From SIG714 sp964638675 (lineage in GTDB: Bacteria > Bacillota > Clostridia > Oscillospirales > CAG-272): a DNA stretch of 64,000 nt. Where the stretch lies: positions 61,894-125,893 of the forward strand of contig CAZXAU010000007.1 of assembly GCA_964638675.1 (NCBI GenBank), written 5' to 3'. Shown here one piece after another: positions 34,259 through 43,834 of the stretch. Every line of letters begins with the position of its first letter. Positions within the stretch are counted from its first letter, which is position 1. A program made the position numbers and the translations under genes. The notes below the pieces were generated by a model. That model was not told the origin of the DNA. It did not search any database and saw only the letters and a list, made by a program, of their open reading frames with translations.

Positions 34259-36424
34259 TTAGCCTGCGATAAGGCGTGCCGGGAACTGGTCTACATCGAT
34301 CTTCGATGTATCATCTGTATACTTTGCAATATCCGAAACGCTGAATGTATTGTAGCTGCTGTATGTTCCGATAGCGACTATTGTTCCGTTACCGTCAATA
34401 TCGGCTGTGAAACCGCCTATTGTGCTGTTGAACGACCATACTTTTGACGGAGCATCTGCAATTATAATATTCTTATGTGTTCCGCTTACTTCACAGTCAA
34501 TGTATTTCTTAGCACCGTTAACGGTGAATGCGAGGTAGTATCCGCCTTCTGCAGCTTCAAGAGTTACCTTGGGAGATGAATCCTTGCTGTCTACAGAACC
34601 GATATAGTATCCGCTCATTGCGCCTGAGAAATAAATTGTCTTTTTAAGATTTGCCTGATAGATCGCAAATGTGTAGCTCTCGCCTGCTTTGGGAGCAGTT
34701 ACGAATGTCGGCTTTTCTCCGGGCTGAGGATCTACCGAAGAACCGCCTTCGATTGAAAGAAGTGTTGCGTTCTTGATCTGGTTTACGCTGTTATATACCG
34801 ATACAGGACCGTATATGGTGATCGTATCGCCTACGACAGGCTTTGTCGTCATCTTATCATATCTCTTGCCGTCCTGGTCGTACAATCCGTAAATAAGGAT
34901 CTTTGTTGCGCCGTCATCGTCGCTGATATAAACGTTTCCGTATGTTTCACCGTTAGTGTAGAAGTCGATTATCTTTCCTTTTATGTAGAGATTAGTACCA
35001 TCCTTAGCAGAAAGAGCGTCTTTTACAGATGTATAAACTATCTTGGTAACGAGTTTGACAGTAAATTCAACCTTATCGCTTGTGCTACCGCTTGTAATTG
35101 TAGCAGTGACCTTTACAGTTGTATCAGTCGAGGGAAGAGTTACGGTAAGTGTTCCCTTTGTGTTGTCAGCAACAACAGCCGCATTGTCGGATGTCCATGT
35201 GATCTTTACACCGTCAAATACTTTACCGGTAACAGGAACGGTTATGACCTTGCTTGCGTTGATCTCACTTTCAAGAGTGATGAGATCCTTTTCCATAGCA
35301 ACCTTCTCAGCGTCAGTGCGTTCGGGGAGGCTGAGATATTCATATGCATCGGCAGAAGCAGGTGTGAGATAGATAGCGTTATTGTAAATTGTTACGATAC
35401 CTGTTGCGTTTGCAAGCCATGCGGTATGCTCTTTGTGTGAATTTTTGAATGTTGTCTGATCAGCCGCTGCAAGAGGGCAATCCGAAGATGAAATTCTGAT
35501 GTATGATTCAAGAGAACCGAGCTTGAACTTGTAGTATCCGTTGGAAACCGAATCGTCCTGAGCAGATATTGTTACACCCTTTATGGTGACAAGCATGCTC
35601 TGAAGATCTGTAAGTGCGGTATCCTTGAGGGTTTCTGCCTTTGAATAGATCTCGGTGATATCCTTTGCAGCAGTTGCTGTGATATTTTCATCGATTATTT
35701 CGATTCCTGCGTTTTTAATCTCATGTGTTCCGCTGTAGATATCCTTTTCACCCGAAGCACGGATGGTCATACCGACCTTGATTCCCTTCTCGGTAGGATC
35801 GTCTGCGAGTGCATATACATAATATCCGCCGTCGTTATCCTGGAGATAGATGCAGTTGTTCTTGTTTCCGTTTGCCTTTGAAAGAATTGCCGTGACAACG
35901 CCCTTTACGACAACGGGATCACCTGCTTTGGCATCATAATATTCTTTCCATGAAAGCTCTCTGAATTGGGGAGCTGTGTGTTTGAAGGACTTTTGGGCTG
36001 TGTTTCCGTCATTGTCCTTGATGGTTGCAGTTATCTCATACTTGCAGTCCTCGGCAAGCTTTTCGCCGATCTTAACTGTATAGTTTCCGTCTTCCTTCTT
36101 CTCGATGGTTACACCGTCTTCAGGACCGGATTCAATTTTAACCGTCCATACGACCTCAAATGATTTTCCGTTGATGCTTACGCTTCCGATAAGATCATAA
36201 TCAGCCGCTGTGATCTCCGATTTGTCTTTGTACATCGATGTGATGTAGCTCCTTGCATCATCAAGTTCCGAAGGCTGTGTATCAGTTGTGGGAGCTTTTG
36301 AAGGTGTTGCTGTAGCAGGAGTGCCTGTCGGTGTTGTTGTCGGTGTTTCATCATTACATGATGCAAACACAAGAACACATGCAAGCAGTGCAATGAGAAC
36401 TAATGTAAAAATCTTGTTTTTCAT
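34259..36424 (-). CDS. Multi-domain lipoprotein with OB-fold and Ig-like domains
   Basis: A ~721-residue exported lipoprotein. The signal ends in VFASC and a Thr/Pro-rich linker follows. Then come a ~90-residue domain, an OB-fold-like domain (DPVVVKGVVTAI...IYLQDNDGGYYVYA, about 155-290), a bacterial Ig-like domain (ITWTSDNAAVVADNTKGTLTV), a second OB-like domain (LYIKGKIIDFY...YISDDDGATKILIYG) and a C-terminal ~125-residue domain (YTFAIYQANLKKTIYFSG to DQFPARLI). The last domain is shared with the endonuclease lipoprotein at 43835. No catalytic motif is visible. Start 36424 gives a normal signal peptide; 36436 is inside repeat copy B. It ends the operon after the SNase gene. A binding or scaffold role for nucleic acid is inference. 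Confidence 0.75.
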   Translation of the reverse strand: MKNKIFTLVLIALLACVLVFASCNDETPTTTPTGTPATATPSKAPTTDTQPSELDDARSYITSMYKDKSEITAADYDLIGSVSINGKSFEVVWTVKIESGPEDGVTIEKKEDGNYTVKIGEKLAEDCKYEITATIKDNDGNTAQKSFKHTAPQFRELSWKEYYDAKAGDPVVVKGVVTAILSKANGNKNNCIYLQDNDGGYYVYALADDPTEKGIKVGMTIRASGEKDIYSGTHEIKNAGIEIIDENITATAAKDITEIYSKAETLKDTALTDLQSMLVTIKGVTISAQDDSVSNGYYKFKLGSLESYIRISSSDCPLAAADQTTFKNSHKEHTAWLANATGIVTIYNNAIYLTPASADAYEYLSLPERTDAEKVAMEKDLITLESEINASKVITVPVTGKVFDGVKITWTSDNAAVVADNTKGTLTVTLPSTDTTVKVTATITSGSTSDKVEFTVKLVTKIVYTSVKDALSAKDGTNLYIKGKIIDFYTNGETYGNVYISDDDGATKILIYGLYDQDGKRYDKMTTKPVVGDTITIYGPVSVYNSVNQIKNATLLSIEGGSSVDPQPGEKPTFVTAPKAGESYTFAIYQANLKKTIYFSGAMSGYYIGSVDSKDSSPKVTLEAAEGGYYLAFTVNGAKKYIDCEVSGTHKNIIIADAPSKVWSFNSTIGGFTADIDGNGTIVAIGTYSSYNTFSVSDIAKYTDDTSKIDVDQFPARLIAG

Positions 36425-36427
36425 TAT

Positions 36428-36566
36428 TATGACCATGGCTTTCGCTTTTGCGAAAGCTTCCTTTCTTTCGGAATTGTGGATGGTTTTGCGAAGCAAAATT
36501 GTTGCCGCACCGGCAACAAAAGCCACAAAACGCAGTCTGAAAAATTTATTTTTCAGACTTTTCCTC
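36428..36566 (-). repeat. Start-codon-proximal palindromic element, copy B
   Basis: The same element as at 7085, in the orientation of its downstream gene. Hairpin 1 is gtctgaaaaa/tttttcagac (10 bp, perfect). The second hairpin is gttgccg/cggcaac, which differs in sequence from copies A and C while remaining paired. The element ends ATGGTCATAATAATG at the lipoprotein start. Confidence 0.85.
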
Positions 36567-36580
36567 TTATTTTTGTTCTC

Positions 36581-36612
36581 GCCCGATGATCCGAACAAAT
36601 CGGACATCGGGC
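36581..36612. other. Hairpin between the SNase gene and element copy B
   Basis: gcccgatg (36581-36588) pairs with catcgggc (36605-36612) around an inner tccg/cgga pair. The T run follows only on the plus strand, so it is not an obvious terminator for the leftward operon. Confidence 0.5.
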
Positions 36613-36633
36613 ATTTTTTAATTTACAAATGAA

Positions 36634-38070
36634 TCAGCCGACTACGGTAATGTCCTTTGTGGAGAATACCTTGATCTGATATCCGCCGTCGAAATAATCG
36701 ATTATACCCTGCACATTGATGGTCTTGCCTTCATATGCCGATGCTGTGACAAGGTTCTTGTTCTCGTCATACAGCACTACCGTACGTACATCGATCTCAA
36801 CGCCGTCGCACTCACAGGTGATCGTCATTGCTCCCTTTGAAGAGCTTGCGTCGTTTGTTGTGGTGTAGATCTTCTTAACCTTGAGATTATCCATTGAGAT
36901 AGATGTTCCGAGTGCCATTTCGGCATAGGGAGCATTTCTCTTAATGATCTCGTTGTTTTCATTTTCACACTCTATCGAAACAGTTCCGTTCTTGAACTGC
37001 TCGGGAGAAGTTTTGACATATGCCGGTTGATGACCTGAGCTTACCAGCTGAACATTTTCGGGGTCATTCGGCTTTATTGCTCTGTAGTTGAGTCCCGAAA
37101 CCTGATATGTTCCGCCTGTTTCGTAGTAGCTTACAGTTCCGACGATCCTTGCACGGTTACCCTCGGAGATAATACGCAGAACGTCACCCTGAGTGCCGAA
37201 ACCGTAATAGATATACATTCCGTAATACATTCCGGTTTCATCGTCATAATCTTCTACATATACACCGTTGCTGTAATCTCTTGTGACCACGCCTTCGAAT
37301 GCAACGACCGTTCCGTTGTATTTTTCAATATTGGTGCGAAGCTCTCTGAGAGTGATCTCCTGTGCCTTTCCGTAGTAGAAGCCGTCATCCGGCTCACTTG
37401 AGTGAACACGGAGCTTGAATTGCTTAGCCTGATTCAAGGCCGCAACGCATGTCGATCCGTAACGGTTGTTAGCAGAGGATGAAGCGATCGCATATCCGTT
37501 CTGAAGTATCTCAAGATTGAGATTTCTGTATTCAGAATCCTGTGATGTCTTATACCAGATCCACACAAGGTGTCTGCCGCCTGTTGAATCGAGATTCCAA
37601 TTGGCATCGTCCGATTCTACAATGATAGACACTGCGCTCTTGAGCTTTTCTTTGGTGAAATTGGATGCTTTTTTGCCCCACGGCTCGACCTTACCTGTCG
37701 ATTCGGGAGTATTTATTGCAAGATATCTTGCCTTGAGAACTCCTGTTTCGCTGACAGAGCTCGGAACATTGAAGTGTGTTGTATCGCCGTCAATATACGC
37801 CTTTACAGTAGCTTCCTGCTTTACCGTTTCGGAATTCATATCAAGCTTTAATTGTGCAACATAATCAACAAATTCCTGTGAAGAGCCTGTAGTCGGAGAG
37901 GCAGATGAAGTGCCTGCCGAAGATGTAGAAGGCTGCTCCGTCTGTGTTTCGTCCGATGCTGTCGGATCGGTGGTGATTGTACATGAAACGAGAAACATAA
38001 ACATCATGCACAAAAGAAGAAGAACAGATGCAATTCTCATCATATTATTCTTATTGTTTATTCTCTTCAT
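36634..38070 (-). CDS. Secreted thermonuclease-like (SNase) lipoprotein
   Basis: A 478-residue lipoprotein with the lipobox FLVSC and a Ser/Thr-rich linker. The SNase domain (about 85-230) has KAYIDGDTTHF, LAINTPES, GRHLVWIWY and LEILQNGYA, which cover the Asp, Glu and Arg positions of staphylococcal nuclease. The usual 'RLxxIDTPE' appears as RYLAINTPE. Then come an OB-fold-like domain (GTVVAFEGVVTRDYSNGVYVEDY) and a second beta-rich domain. It should cut DNA and RNA outside the cell. It lies between a solute-binding protein and the OB/Ig lipoprotein in one leftward run. Confidence 0.88.
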   Translation of the reverse strand: MKRINNKNNMMRIASVLLLLCMMFMFLVSCTITTDPTASDETQTEQPSTSSAGTSSASPTTGSSQEFVDYVAQLKLDMNSETVKQEATVKAYIDGDTTHFNVPSSVSETGVLKARYLAINTPESTGKVEPWGKKASNFTKEKLKSAVSIIVESDDANWNLDSTGGRHLVWIWYKTSQDSEYRNLNLEILQNGYAIASSSANNRYGSTCVAALNQAKQFKLRVHSSEPDDGFYYGKAQEITLRELRTNIEKYNGTVVAFEGVVTRDYSNGVYVEDYDDETGMYYGMYIYYGFGTQGDVLRIISEGNRARIVGTVSYYETGGTYQVSGLNYRAIKPNDPENVQLVSSGHQPAYVKTSPEQFKNGTVSIECENENNEIIKRNAPYAEMALGTSISMDNLKVKKIYTTTNDASSSKGAMTITCECDGVEIDVRTVVLYDENKNLVTASAYEGKTINVQGIIDYFDGGYQIKVFSTKDITVVG

Positions 38071-38127
38071 ATTTATATTTCGCTTTCTAATATGGTTTTC
38101 TGTCGATGCTTTGCTTTATATTGAATA

Positions 38128-39615
38128 TCAGCTGTTGTACTCACATTCATCGATTGCATCTTCAAATGCTTCGTCTATGATCTTGCCAACATTATTACCT
38201 TCGGTAAGGCACTTTGTAAGAAGATCTCCGACCTGATCGCGGGCTGTAGATGAGCCGTTGAATGCGGGCGATGTGTAGTAGCTGCTTTCCTGTTCAAGAC
38301 AGATCTTTGCGGAGAGAGCTGCAACATAGTCATATCCGTCTGCATTGCCGAGGAACTGAGCATAAACCTCATTCTCTGTAACAGACTTGATTACCGGAAC
38401 GTATCCAGATACCATTGAGAACTCTGCCTGGAACTCAACGCTTGTTGTAAGGTATTTGACAAACAACCAGGAAGCGATGATCTCCTGTGTGTTGGTGATG
38501 TTGCCGTTTGCGTCTTTTTTCATGAAGATGCAGATGCTCGGTCCCTGTGAAATAACCTTTGAATTGTCCTTGCTTACCTGGGGAATAGTTGCAATGCCTA
38601 CCTCAAAGGGGTATGCTCCGTCAACCTTGTCGGGACGCTGGTGTGTTGCTCCTGCAGAAGAACCGATCGACATATAGCTTCTTGTTCCTGTCTGTGCTGT
38701 GAAAAGTCCGGATGTATATGCACCGAATATCGCCTGTGTTGTGAGATATCCGTTTGCGTACCAAGATGCAAATTTCTTTACGAATGCCTTATTGGTATCA
38801 TTGTCAAAGAGGAAGTGCTTTCCTGTTGCACTTGTATAGGGCGAATTGTACTGTTCGCACATTGTGATGAACCAGTTTGATTCCGAGTCATATCCGAGCG
38901 GGATCGATTCAGGATCGATTTCTTTTATCTTCTTGCAGACCTGCTCAAGCTCATCCCATGTTTCGGGAACTTTGAGATTATGCTGATCGAAGAATGTTTT
39001 ATTGTAGTAAAGAACTTCTGTAGACTTTGAGAAAGGCATGGTATACATATGATTGTCTCCGAACTGGAGTCCTTCTTCATAGTAGCCCTTGATGAAATCT
39101 GCCTTCTGCTCATCTGTCAGACCGATGATTTCCTTTGTTCCGTCTGCACGGGTAACTTCGATCTTGCTGTCGATGAGGTCGTCAAGCTGTACAACACATT
39201 TTGAAAGGTTGTAAAGTGCCACGTGGTCGGGATAGCAGTATGCAAGATTCGGCTGATTTCCGACAGTAATTTCAGTGCTTATCTGGTTACGAACGTCATC
39301 GTATCCGCCAACCTGCTCTTGCTCAATGTGTATGTTGGGGTAGAGCTTGTTGAACTCTTCGATATATGCCACAAGAACATCGCGGAGATTCTGTCCCATA
39401 GTGTGGTCAAACTTGATAGTGACCTCGCTTCCGTCATATCCGCCCTCAGGAACGATAAAGTTCGCTGCTGTCTGTTGTACCGGAGCTTGAGTTGTATCTC
39501 CTGAAGTAGACGGTACTTTCGTGTCTGTTTTGTCGGAATTGGTACATGCCGCAAATACCGACACGATCATAAGGACAGCCAGAACCAATGCTGTGATTTT
39601 TTTCATCTTTCTCAT
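38128..39615 (-). CDS. Extracellular solute-binding lipoprotein of the carbohydrate-type ABC importer
   Basis: A 495-residue family 1 (UgpB/MalE-like) binding protein with the lipobox VFAAC. IKFDHTMGQN...LVAYIEEFNKLYPNI is the family N-lobe start, and WDELEQVCKKIKE and SMVSGYVPVIKS are later family blocks. AAAGGA precedes the ATG at 39615. It follows the two permease genes by 97 bases and precedes a secreted nuclease by 57 bases. UgpB-like proteins often bind phosphorylated polyols or oligosaccharides; given the nucleases, nucleotides or their sugars are possible ligands, but this is inference. Confidence 0.9.
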   Translation of the reverse strand: MRKMKKITALVLAVLMIVSVFAACTNSDKTDTKVPSTSGDTTQAPVQQTAANFIVPEGGYDGSEVTIKFDHTMGQNLRDVLVAYIEEFNKLYPNIHIEQEQVGGYDDVRNQISTEITVGNQPNLAYCYPDHVALYNLSKCVVQLDDLIDSKIEVTRADGTKEIIGLTDEQKADFIKGYYEEGLQFGDNHMYTMPFSKSTEVLYYNKTFFDQHNLKVPETWDELEQVCKKIKEIDPESIPLGYDSESNWFITMCEQYNSPYTSATGKHFLFDNDTNKAFVKKFASWYANGYLTTQAIFGAYTSGLFTAQTGTRSYMSIGSSAGATHQRPDKVDGAYPFEVGIATIPQVSKDNSKVISQGPSICIFMKKDANGNITNTQEIIASWLFVKYLTTSVEFQAEFSMVSGYVPVIKSVTENEVYAQFLGNADGYDYVAALSAKICLEQESSYYTSPAFNGSSTARDQVGDLLTKCLTEGNNVGKIIDEAFEDAIDECEYNS

Positions 39616-39712
39616 TTTTCGATGATCCTTTCAAATAAATGTGAGTTTTTTATAATAAATAAATTATTATACCAATGATATTTTCATGCTGTCTTCAGCA
39701 CGGGCTTTTTTA

Positions 39713-40612
39713 TCAGCCCTTGAGTCCCGAACGGCTTACACCCTTTATTATGTATTTTCTGAGGAATACAAATACAAGGAAGAGCGGCAAAGATACGATC
39801 GCAACAGCCGCCATCTGCACCGGGAAGTTTGTCTCGCCTGTAGATATTGTCAGGTTGGCACTGCGAAGACCGTTTGTGATCAACTTGTGAGCCTGGTCGT
39901 TGGCAACAAGTCGGGGCCATATGTATGTATTCCATGAACCCATCATCTTGAGTATCGTGATCGAAATGATGGTCGGAAGCGAAAGCGGGATCATTACCTT
40001 CCAAAGGTACTTCAGGTCGCTCGTTCCGTCAACCTTTGCCGCAAGATAAAGCTCATTCGGTATCTGAAGGAAGTTCTGACGGAGAAGATAGATATAAAAT
40101 ACACTTACAAGGAACGGAATGATGAGTACCTTATATGTATTCATCCATCCGAAGGTGTTGACCGTCTGATAGTTTGTGATCGTGAAAAGCTCACCCGGAA
40201 TCATCATTGTCGCTAAAAGTGCGGCAAAGAGTGCATTCTTGCCCTTGAATTCAAGTCTTGCAAAAGCAAATGCCGAAAGAACCGTAATTATGAGCGAGAG
40301 TACTGTCGAAACAATTCCGACATATACCGTATTCAGAAAGAGTCTTCCGAGGTTTGCGGCATTAAATGCTTCTACATAGTTTGACCACATAACCTTATGA
40401 GGCCAGAATGTCGGAACATTTGCCGTATATTCTTCCCATGTCTTGAGTGATGAGTTGATCATCCAATAGAATGGAAAAAGAACTATGATAGCCATGATAA
40501 TAAGGAAGAGATAAGTGCCTGCCGTTCCGATCTTCTTGATCACCTTCTGTCTTGATGTGACCTTTGACATATCTCTTTCACGCATGGTTCTGATTGATGA
40601 ATTATCTGCCAT
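39713..40612 (-). CDS. Carbohydrate-type ABC importer permease (MalG/UgpE-like)
   Basis: A 299-residue permease with six membrane helices. The EAA loop is IPNELYLAAKVDGTSDLKYL, followed by WKVMIPLSLPTI, the MalG-type signature. GAGGTAG precedes the start at 40612. It follows the other permease by 15 bases. Confidence 0.93.
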   Translation of the reverse strand: MADNSSIRTMRERDMSKVTSRQKVIKKIGTAGTYLFLIIMAIIVLFPFYWMINSSLKTWEEYTANVPTFWPHKVMWSNYVEAFNAANLGRLFLNTVYVGIVSTVLSLIITVLSAFAFARLEFKGKNALFAALLATMMIPGELFTITNYQTVNTFGWMNTYKVLIIPFLVSVFYIYLLRQNFLQIPNELYLAAKVDGTSDLKYLWKVMIPLSLPTIISITILKMMGSWNTYIWPRLVANDQAHKLITNGLRSANLTISTGETNFPVQMAAVAIVSLPLFLVFVFLRKYIIKGVSRSGLKG

Positions 40613-40627
40613 TTTATCTACCTCTCA

Positions 40628-41578
40628 TCAATAATGCGTCTTTTTATTGCTGACCTTGAGGTTGATCATTGTAACCACAAGAATTATTGCGAAAAGAATC
40701 AGCGAAGCCGCACTTGCCACTCCGTATTTCTTTCCGGTTCCCTCAAGCTGTGAATAAACAAATCCGACGATCGTATTGAGTCTTCCGCCGTCGCCCGCAG
40801 GTCCCATGTTGTCTCCGAAAACTCCGACGATAGAGGAATATTCCTTGAATCCGCCGATAAATCCGGTAATAACTACATATGAGATCATCGGTGAGAGAAG
40901 CGGAACTGTAATACGCCAAAAGGTTCTCGCTTTTGATGTTCCGTCAACCTTTGCGGCGTCATAATACTGTTTATTGACGCTCTGAAGCCCTCCGAGCAGA
41001 ATAAGGATCTTGAACGGAAGAGCATTCCAAACGATATAAACTATCATGACAAACATATTGGCTGCGTATGTCGAGCCTGCATTTATCCAGTTTACCGCAC
41101 TGCCTCCAAAGAACTCAATTACGCTGTTTATTATACCCGCAGTAGTTATAAGCTGATTTTCAGCTCCGATGTTATTTCCGACAATGTTGAACATTGCGGC
41201 AAAAACCATACCGATGGCAATCGAGTTCGTAACGTAGGGCAGGAAGAATATTGTCTGCAAGGGCTTTTGCAGAAATTTGATCGAATTGAGTGCAACCGCT
41301 ATAAGCAGTGCAAGCATTGTTGAGATCGGCACTGTCGTAACACAAAGAATAACTGTATTTTTTATGCATTGTCCGAATTTTTTATAATTTATAACCTTTT
41401 CAAAGTTTCCGAATCCGAATTCAAAAGTCTCTCCGCCTGACGCTTTAAGCGAATCATACCCTTCGAGAAGTGACATTCTCACGGTATTTATTATAGGCCA
41501 GACTGTAAATACAAGCAACAGTGCAATCGCAGGTGCAAGATACAGCCACGCTTTCCATTTATGTTTACTCTCGACCAT
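40628..41578 (-). CDS. Carbohydrate-type ABC importer permease (MalF/UgpA-like)
   Basis: A 316-residue permease with six helices and the EAA loop VNKQYYDAAKVDGTSKARTF. GAGGTG precedes the start. Its 3' neighbour is the second permease and its 5' neighbour the ATPase three bases away, so the three form one operon. Confidence 0.93.
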   Translation of the reverse strand: MVESKHKWKAWLYLAPAIALLLVFTVWPIINTVRMSLLEGYDSLKASGGETFEFGFGNFEKVINYKKFGQCIKNTVILCVTTVPISTMLALLIAVALNSIKFLQKPLQTIFFLPYVTNSIAIGMVFAAMFNIVGNNIGAENQLITTAGIINSVIEFFGGSAVNWINAGSTYAANMFVMIVYIVWNALPFKILILLGGLQSVNKQYYDAAKVDGTSKARTFWRITVPLLSPMISYVVITGFIGGFKEYSSIVGVFGDNMGPAGDGGRLNTIVGFVYSQLEGTGKKYGVASAASLILFAIILVVTMINLKVSNKKTHY

Positions 41579-41581
41579 GAT

Positions 41582-42697
41582 TTACACCTCTGCGATAATT
41601 TTAGAATCAGTATAAATTCTCTCCTGTGTTTCCTTGTCAAACAGGAAGATCTTGTTGGGTTTGATATTGAATTTTACGGTTGCCGACGATGTGTCAATCT
41701 TGATATCCGCATCGATTATAGAGCGGACAGTCGGATTCTGTGAATGCTTGTTTGTCGAAACGACACTTGAATCGCGTCCCATGACCTCCAGTGATACGAA
41801 ATCACATGTCAGCGCTCCGTTATTGTCGGGAATGAAGCCCTCGGGACGGATGCCGATATATATTTCTCTGTCGGCGATTCCCGGCACATTAAGAACAGCT
41901 TCATCTCCTATGTACACTTTTCCCCCGCTGATCTTTCCTTCAAATACATTGATAGGAGGGGTTCCGAGGAACTTTGCAACAAAGAGATTTGCAGGGCTGT
42001 CATATACATCCTGCGGCTTGCCGATCTGCTGAAGTACGCCGAGCTTCATAACGACTATCATATCGGAAATGCTCATCGCTTCTTCCTGGTCGTGCGTTAC
42101 GAATACGGTCGTTATGCCTGTTTCCTTCTGAATTCTTCTGATCTCTTCTCTTGTTTGAAGACGGAGTCTTGCATCGAGGTTGGACAGCGGCTCGTCAAGA
42201 AGAAGAACTCTCGGCATTTTTGCAAGTGCTCTTGCAATTGCAACTCTCTGCTGCTGACCGCCAGAGAGCTCGCTCGGTTTACGATCCATGAATTCATCGA
42301 TCTGAACAAGCTTTGCCACGGTATGTGCACGCTCAAGCATTTCATTCTTCGGAAGCTTGTCCTTACCCTTGAGGTTCTGCAAGGGGAAAAGAATGTTCTG
42401 CTTTACTGTCATATGAGGGTAAAGTGCGTAATTCTGGAAGACAACTCCTACACCTCTTGCTTCAGGCGTAAGCTCTGTGACATCCTGTTCTCCGAAGAAG
42501 ATCTGACCCGATGTCGGCTTTTGCAAACCGGATATCATGTTAAGAGTTGTACTTTTTCCGCATCCTGAAGGACCAAGAAGTCCAACGAGCGTTCCGTCGG
42601 GGATCGTAAAGGTAAAATCATTAACCGCAGTTACTTCGTCTTCGTTTTTCTTGCGGTTTGGAAATCTTTTAGTCAGGTTTTTTAATTCGACTTTCAT
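41582..42697 (-). CDS. ABC importer ATP-binding protein (UgpC/MsmK-like)
   Basis: A 371-residue ATPase. Walker A is GPSGCGKST, the signature LSGGQQQRVAIARAL, and Walker B VLLLDEPLSNLD. After about residue 240 it has the TOBE-type C-terminal domain. It precedes the permease genes; these importers often share one ATPase, but here it is encoded in place. An RDD-family gene lies 83 bases upstream. Confidence 0.94.
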   Translation of the reverse strand: MKVELKNLTKRFPNRKKNEDEVTAVNDFTFTIPDGTLVGLLGPSGCGKSTTLNMISGLQKPTSGQIFFGEQDVTELTPEARGVGVVFQNYALYPHMTVKQNILFPLQNLKGKDKLPKNEMLERAHTVAKLVQIDEFMDRKPSELSGGQQQRVAIARALAKMPRVLLLDEPLSNLDARLRLQTREEIRRIQKETGITTVFVTHDQEEAMSISDMIVVMKLGVLQQIGKPQDVYDSPANLFVAKFLGTPPINVFEGKISGGKVYIGDEAVLNVPGIADREIYIGIRPEGFIPDNNGALTCDFVSLEVMGRDSSVVSTNKHSQNPTVRSIIDADIKIDTSSATVKFNIKPNKIFLFDKETQERIYTDSKIIAEV

Positions 42698-42780
42698 ACT
42701 CTATCCTCACTGTTTGTATATTTTGCAAATTATAATTTATATTTTAATTCCGTTATCAAACGGACTTTTTGCCTTGAATA

Positions 42781-43533
42781 TCAATAATCGCTCCTGTCGA
42801 CCATCTCTTTATGAATGCGCTGCTTGTACTCATTCATCTGCCCGACACTGTCGAATATCATCTGTGTTTCTTTATCAACAACTACCGTGCTTGCAAGTGT
42901 GTCATGCAAAAGCTGCCTTTTTTTCGAGCCTATCAGCATTATAAGATCCGAAGCCAGAATCCCGATAATTCCCGCAAGAGCAATAAGCGGATCAACTATT
43001 CCGAAAAAGAACATCACCGCAAGGAGAAGAGGAACCATTGTTTCTATTGTATATTTCCCGAGGATCGAGCGGACAAACAATATGGAATTCGGTATCCTCA
43101 CGCCGTCTATTCTGATAACGCATATCCCGAATATCTTTTTTCCGACAGTCTGACCGTTTTTGAAGATCAGCGGAATAATGAATTCACAGATCAGAAAGGA
43201 AATAAAAAGTCCGAGGGAAATCATAACAAAGGTAAGATTGACGGTCATTGAATAATTCTTCATAGCCTCTTTATCGGCAATAAGAGCATTGTATGCGTCC
43301 TTATATCTCACCTGTTCGTCCTCGGACAGTTCTTCATATTCTTCAAATTTGATATTATAAAGGGTTTCGTACTCTTTGAGTGAAGCCTCATATTTTTGGG
43401 AGTAGTTATCATAGCCGGTGATCTCTGAAATCAACCAAATAATTCCAGTGGAAACAACAGCAAGGAGAATGACATCGAGCAAAAAGGCGGAAAATCTTTT
43501 CAGCAGGTTCGCTTTCTGAATATCGTATATCAT
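42781..43533 (-). CDS. RDD-family membrane protein
   Basis: A 250-residue protein with the RDD signature (LLKRFSAFLLDVILL, about 10-24) and about five membrane helices. A charged insert (YSQKYEASLKEYETLYNIKF) lies between the first and second. A GQTVGKKIFGICVI segment and LLHDTLASTVVV end the domain, as in the family. The function is unknown; some RDD proteins are ion or small-solute transporters. It is the first gene of the leftward ABC-nuclease operon, with its own promoter and a GGGAGGT site. Confidence 0.85.
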   Translation of the reverse strand: MIYDIQKANLLKRFSAFLLDVILLAVVSTGIIWLISEITGYDNYSQKYEASLKEYETLYNIKFEEYEELSEDEQVRYKDAYNALIADKEAMKNYSMTVNLTFVMISLGLFISFLICEFIIPLIFKNGQTVGKKIFGICVIRIDGVRIPNSILFVRSILGKYTIETMVPLLLAVMFFFGIVDPLIALAGIIGILASDLIMLIGSKKRQLLHDTLASTVVVDKETQMIFDSVGQMNEYKQRIHKEMVDRSDY

Positions 43534-43567
43534 TTCTACTACCTCCCGTTTTCAAAACTACAGTTCT

Positions 43568-43596
43568 ATTGTATCACATCACAACAAAAAAGTCAA
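43568..43596 (-). promoter_or_regulatory. Sigma A promoter of the RDD-ABC-nuclease operon
   Basis: TTGACT (43596-43591), 17 bases, TACAAT (43573-43568). About 35 bases separate it from the RDD start. The operon would run to 34259. Confidence 0.8.
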
Positions 43597-43710
43597 TAGA
43601 AAAGTCATATAAACACTCTTTTTGTCAGTTGATATTTTTGTAAATTTTTATACCGATTACGGATATAATTTACAATCAGGGATATATCAGGCTAACAATG
43701 GCAAATCAAA

Positions 43711-43755
43711 GGAAAACACCTGCCTTCCGGGAACGTTTTCCTCGAAAAGCAGGTG
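43711..43755 (-). terminator. Terminator of the endonuclease I gene
   Basis: A 7-bp stem (cacctgc/gcaggtg; 43717-43723 with 43749-43755) with further pairing inside, followed on the minus strand by ttttccttt. Confidence 0.75.
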
Positions 43756-43834
43756 ACAATATATAATTACATATTAATTTTAATTAATAGGCAATACGCA
43801 GATTTTCCCGGAATATTTATCTATCCTGTATTTT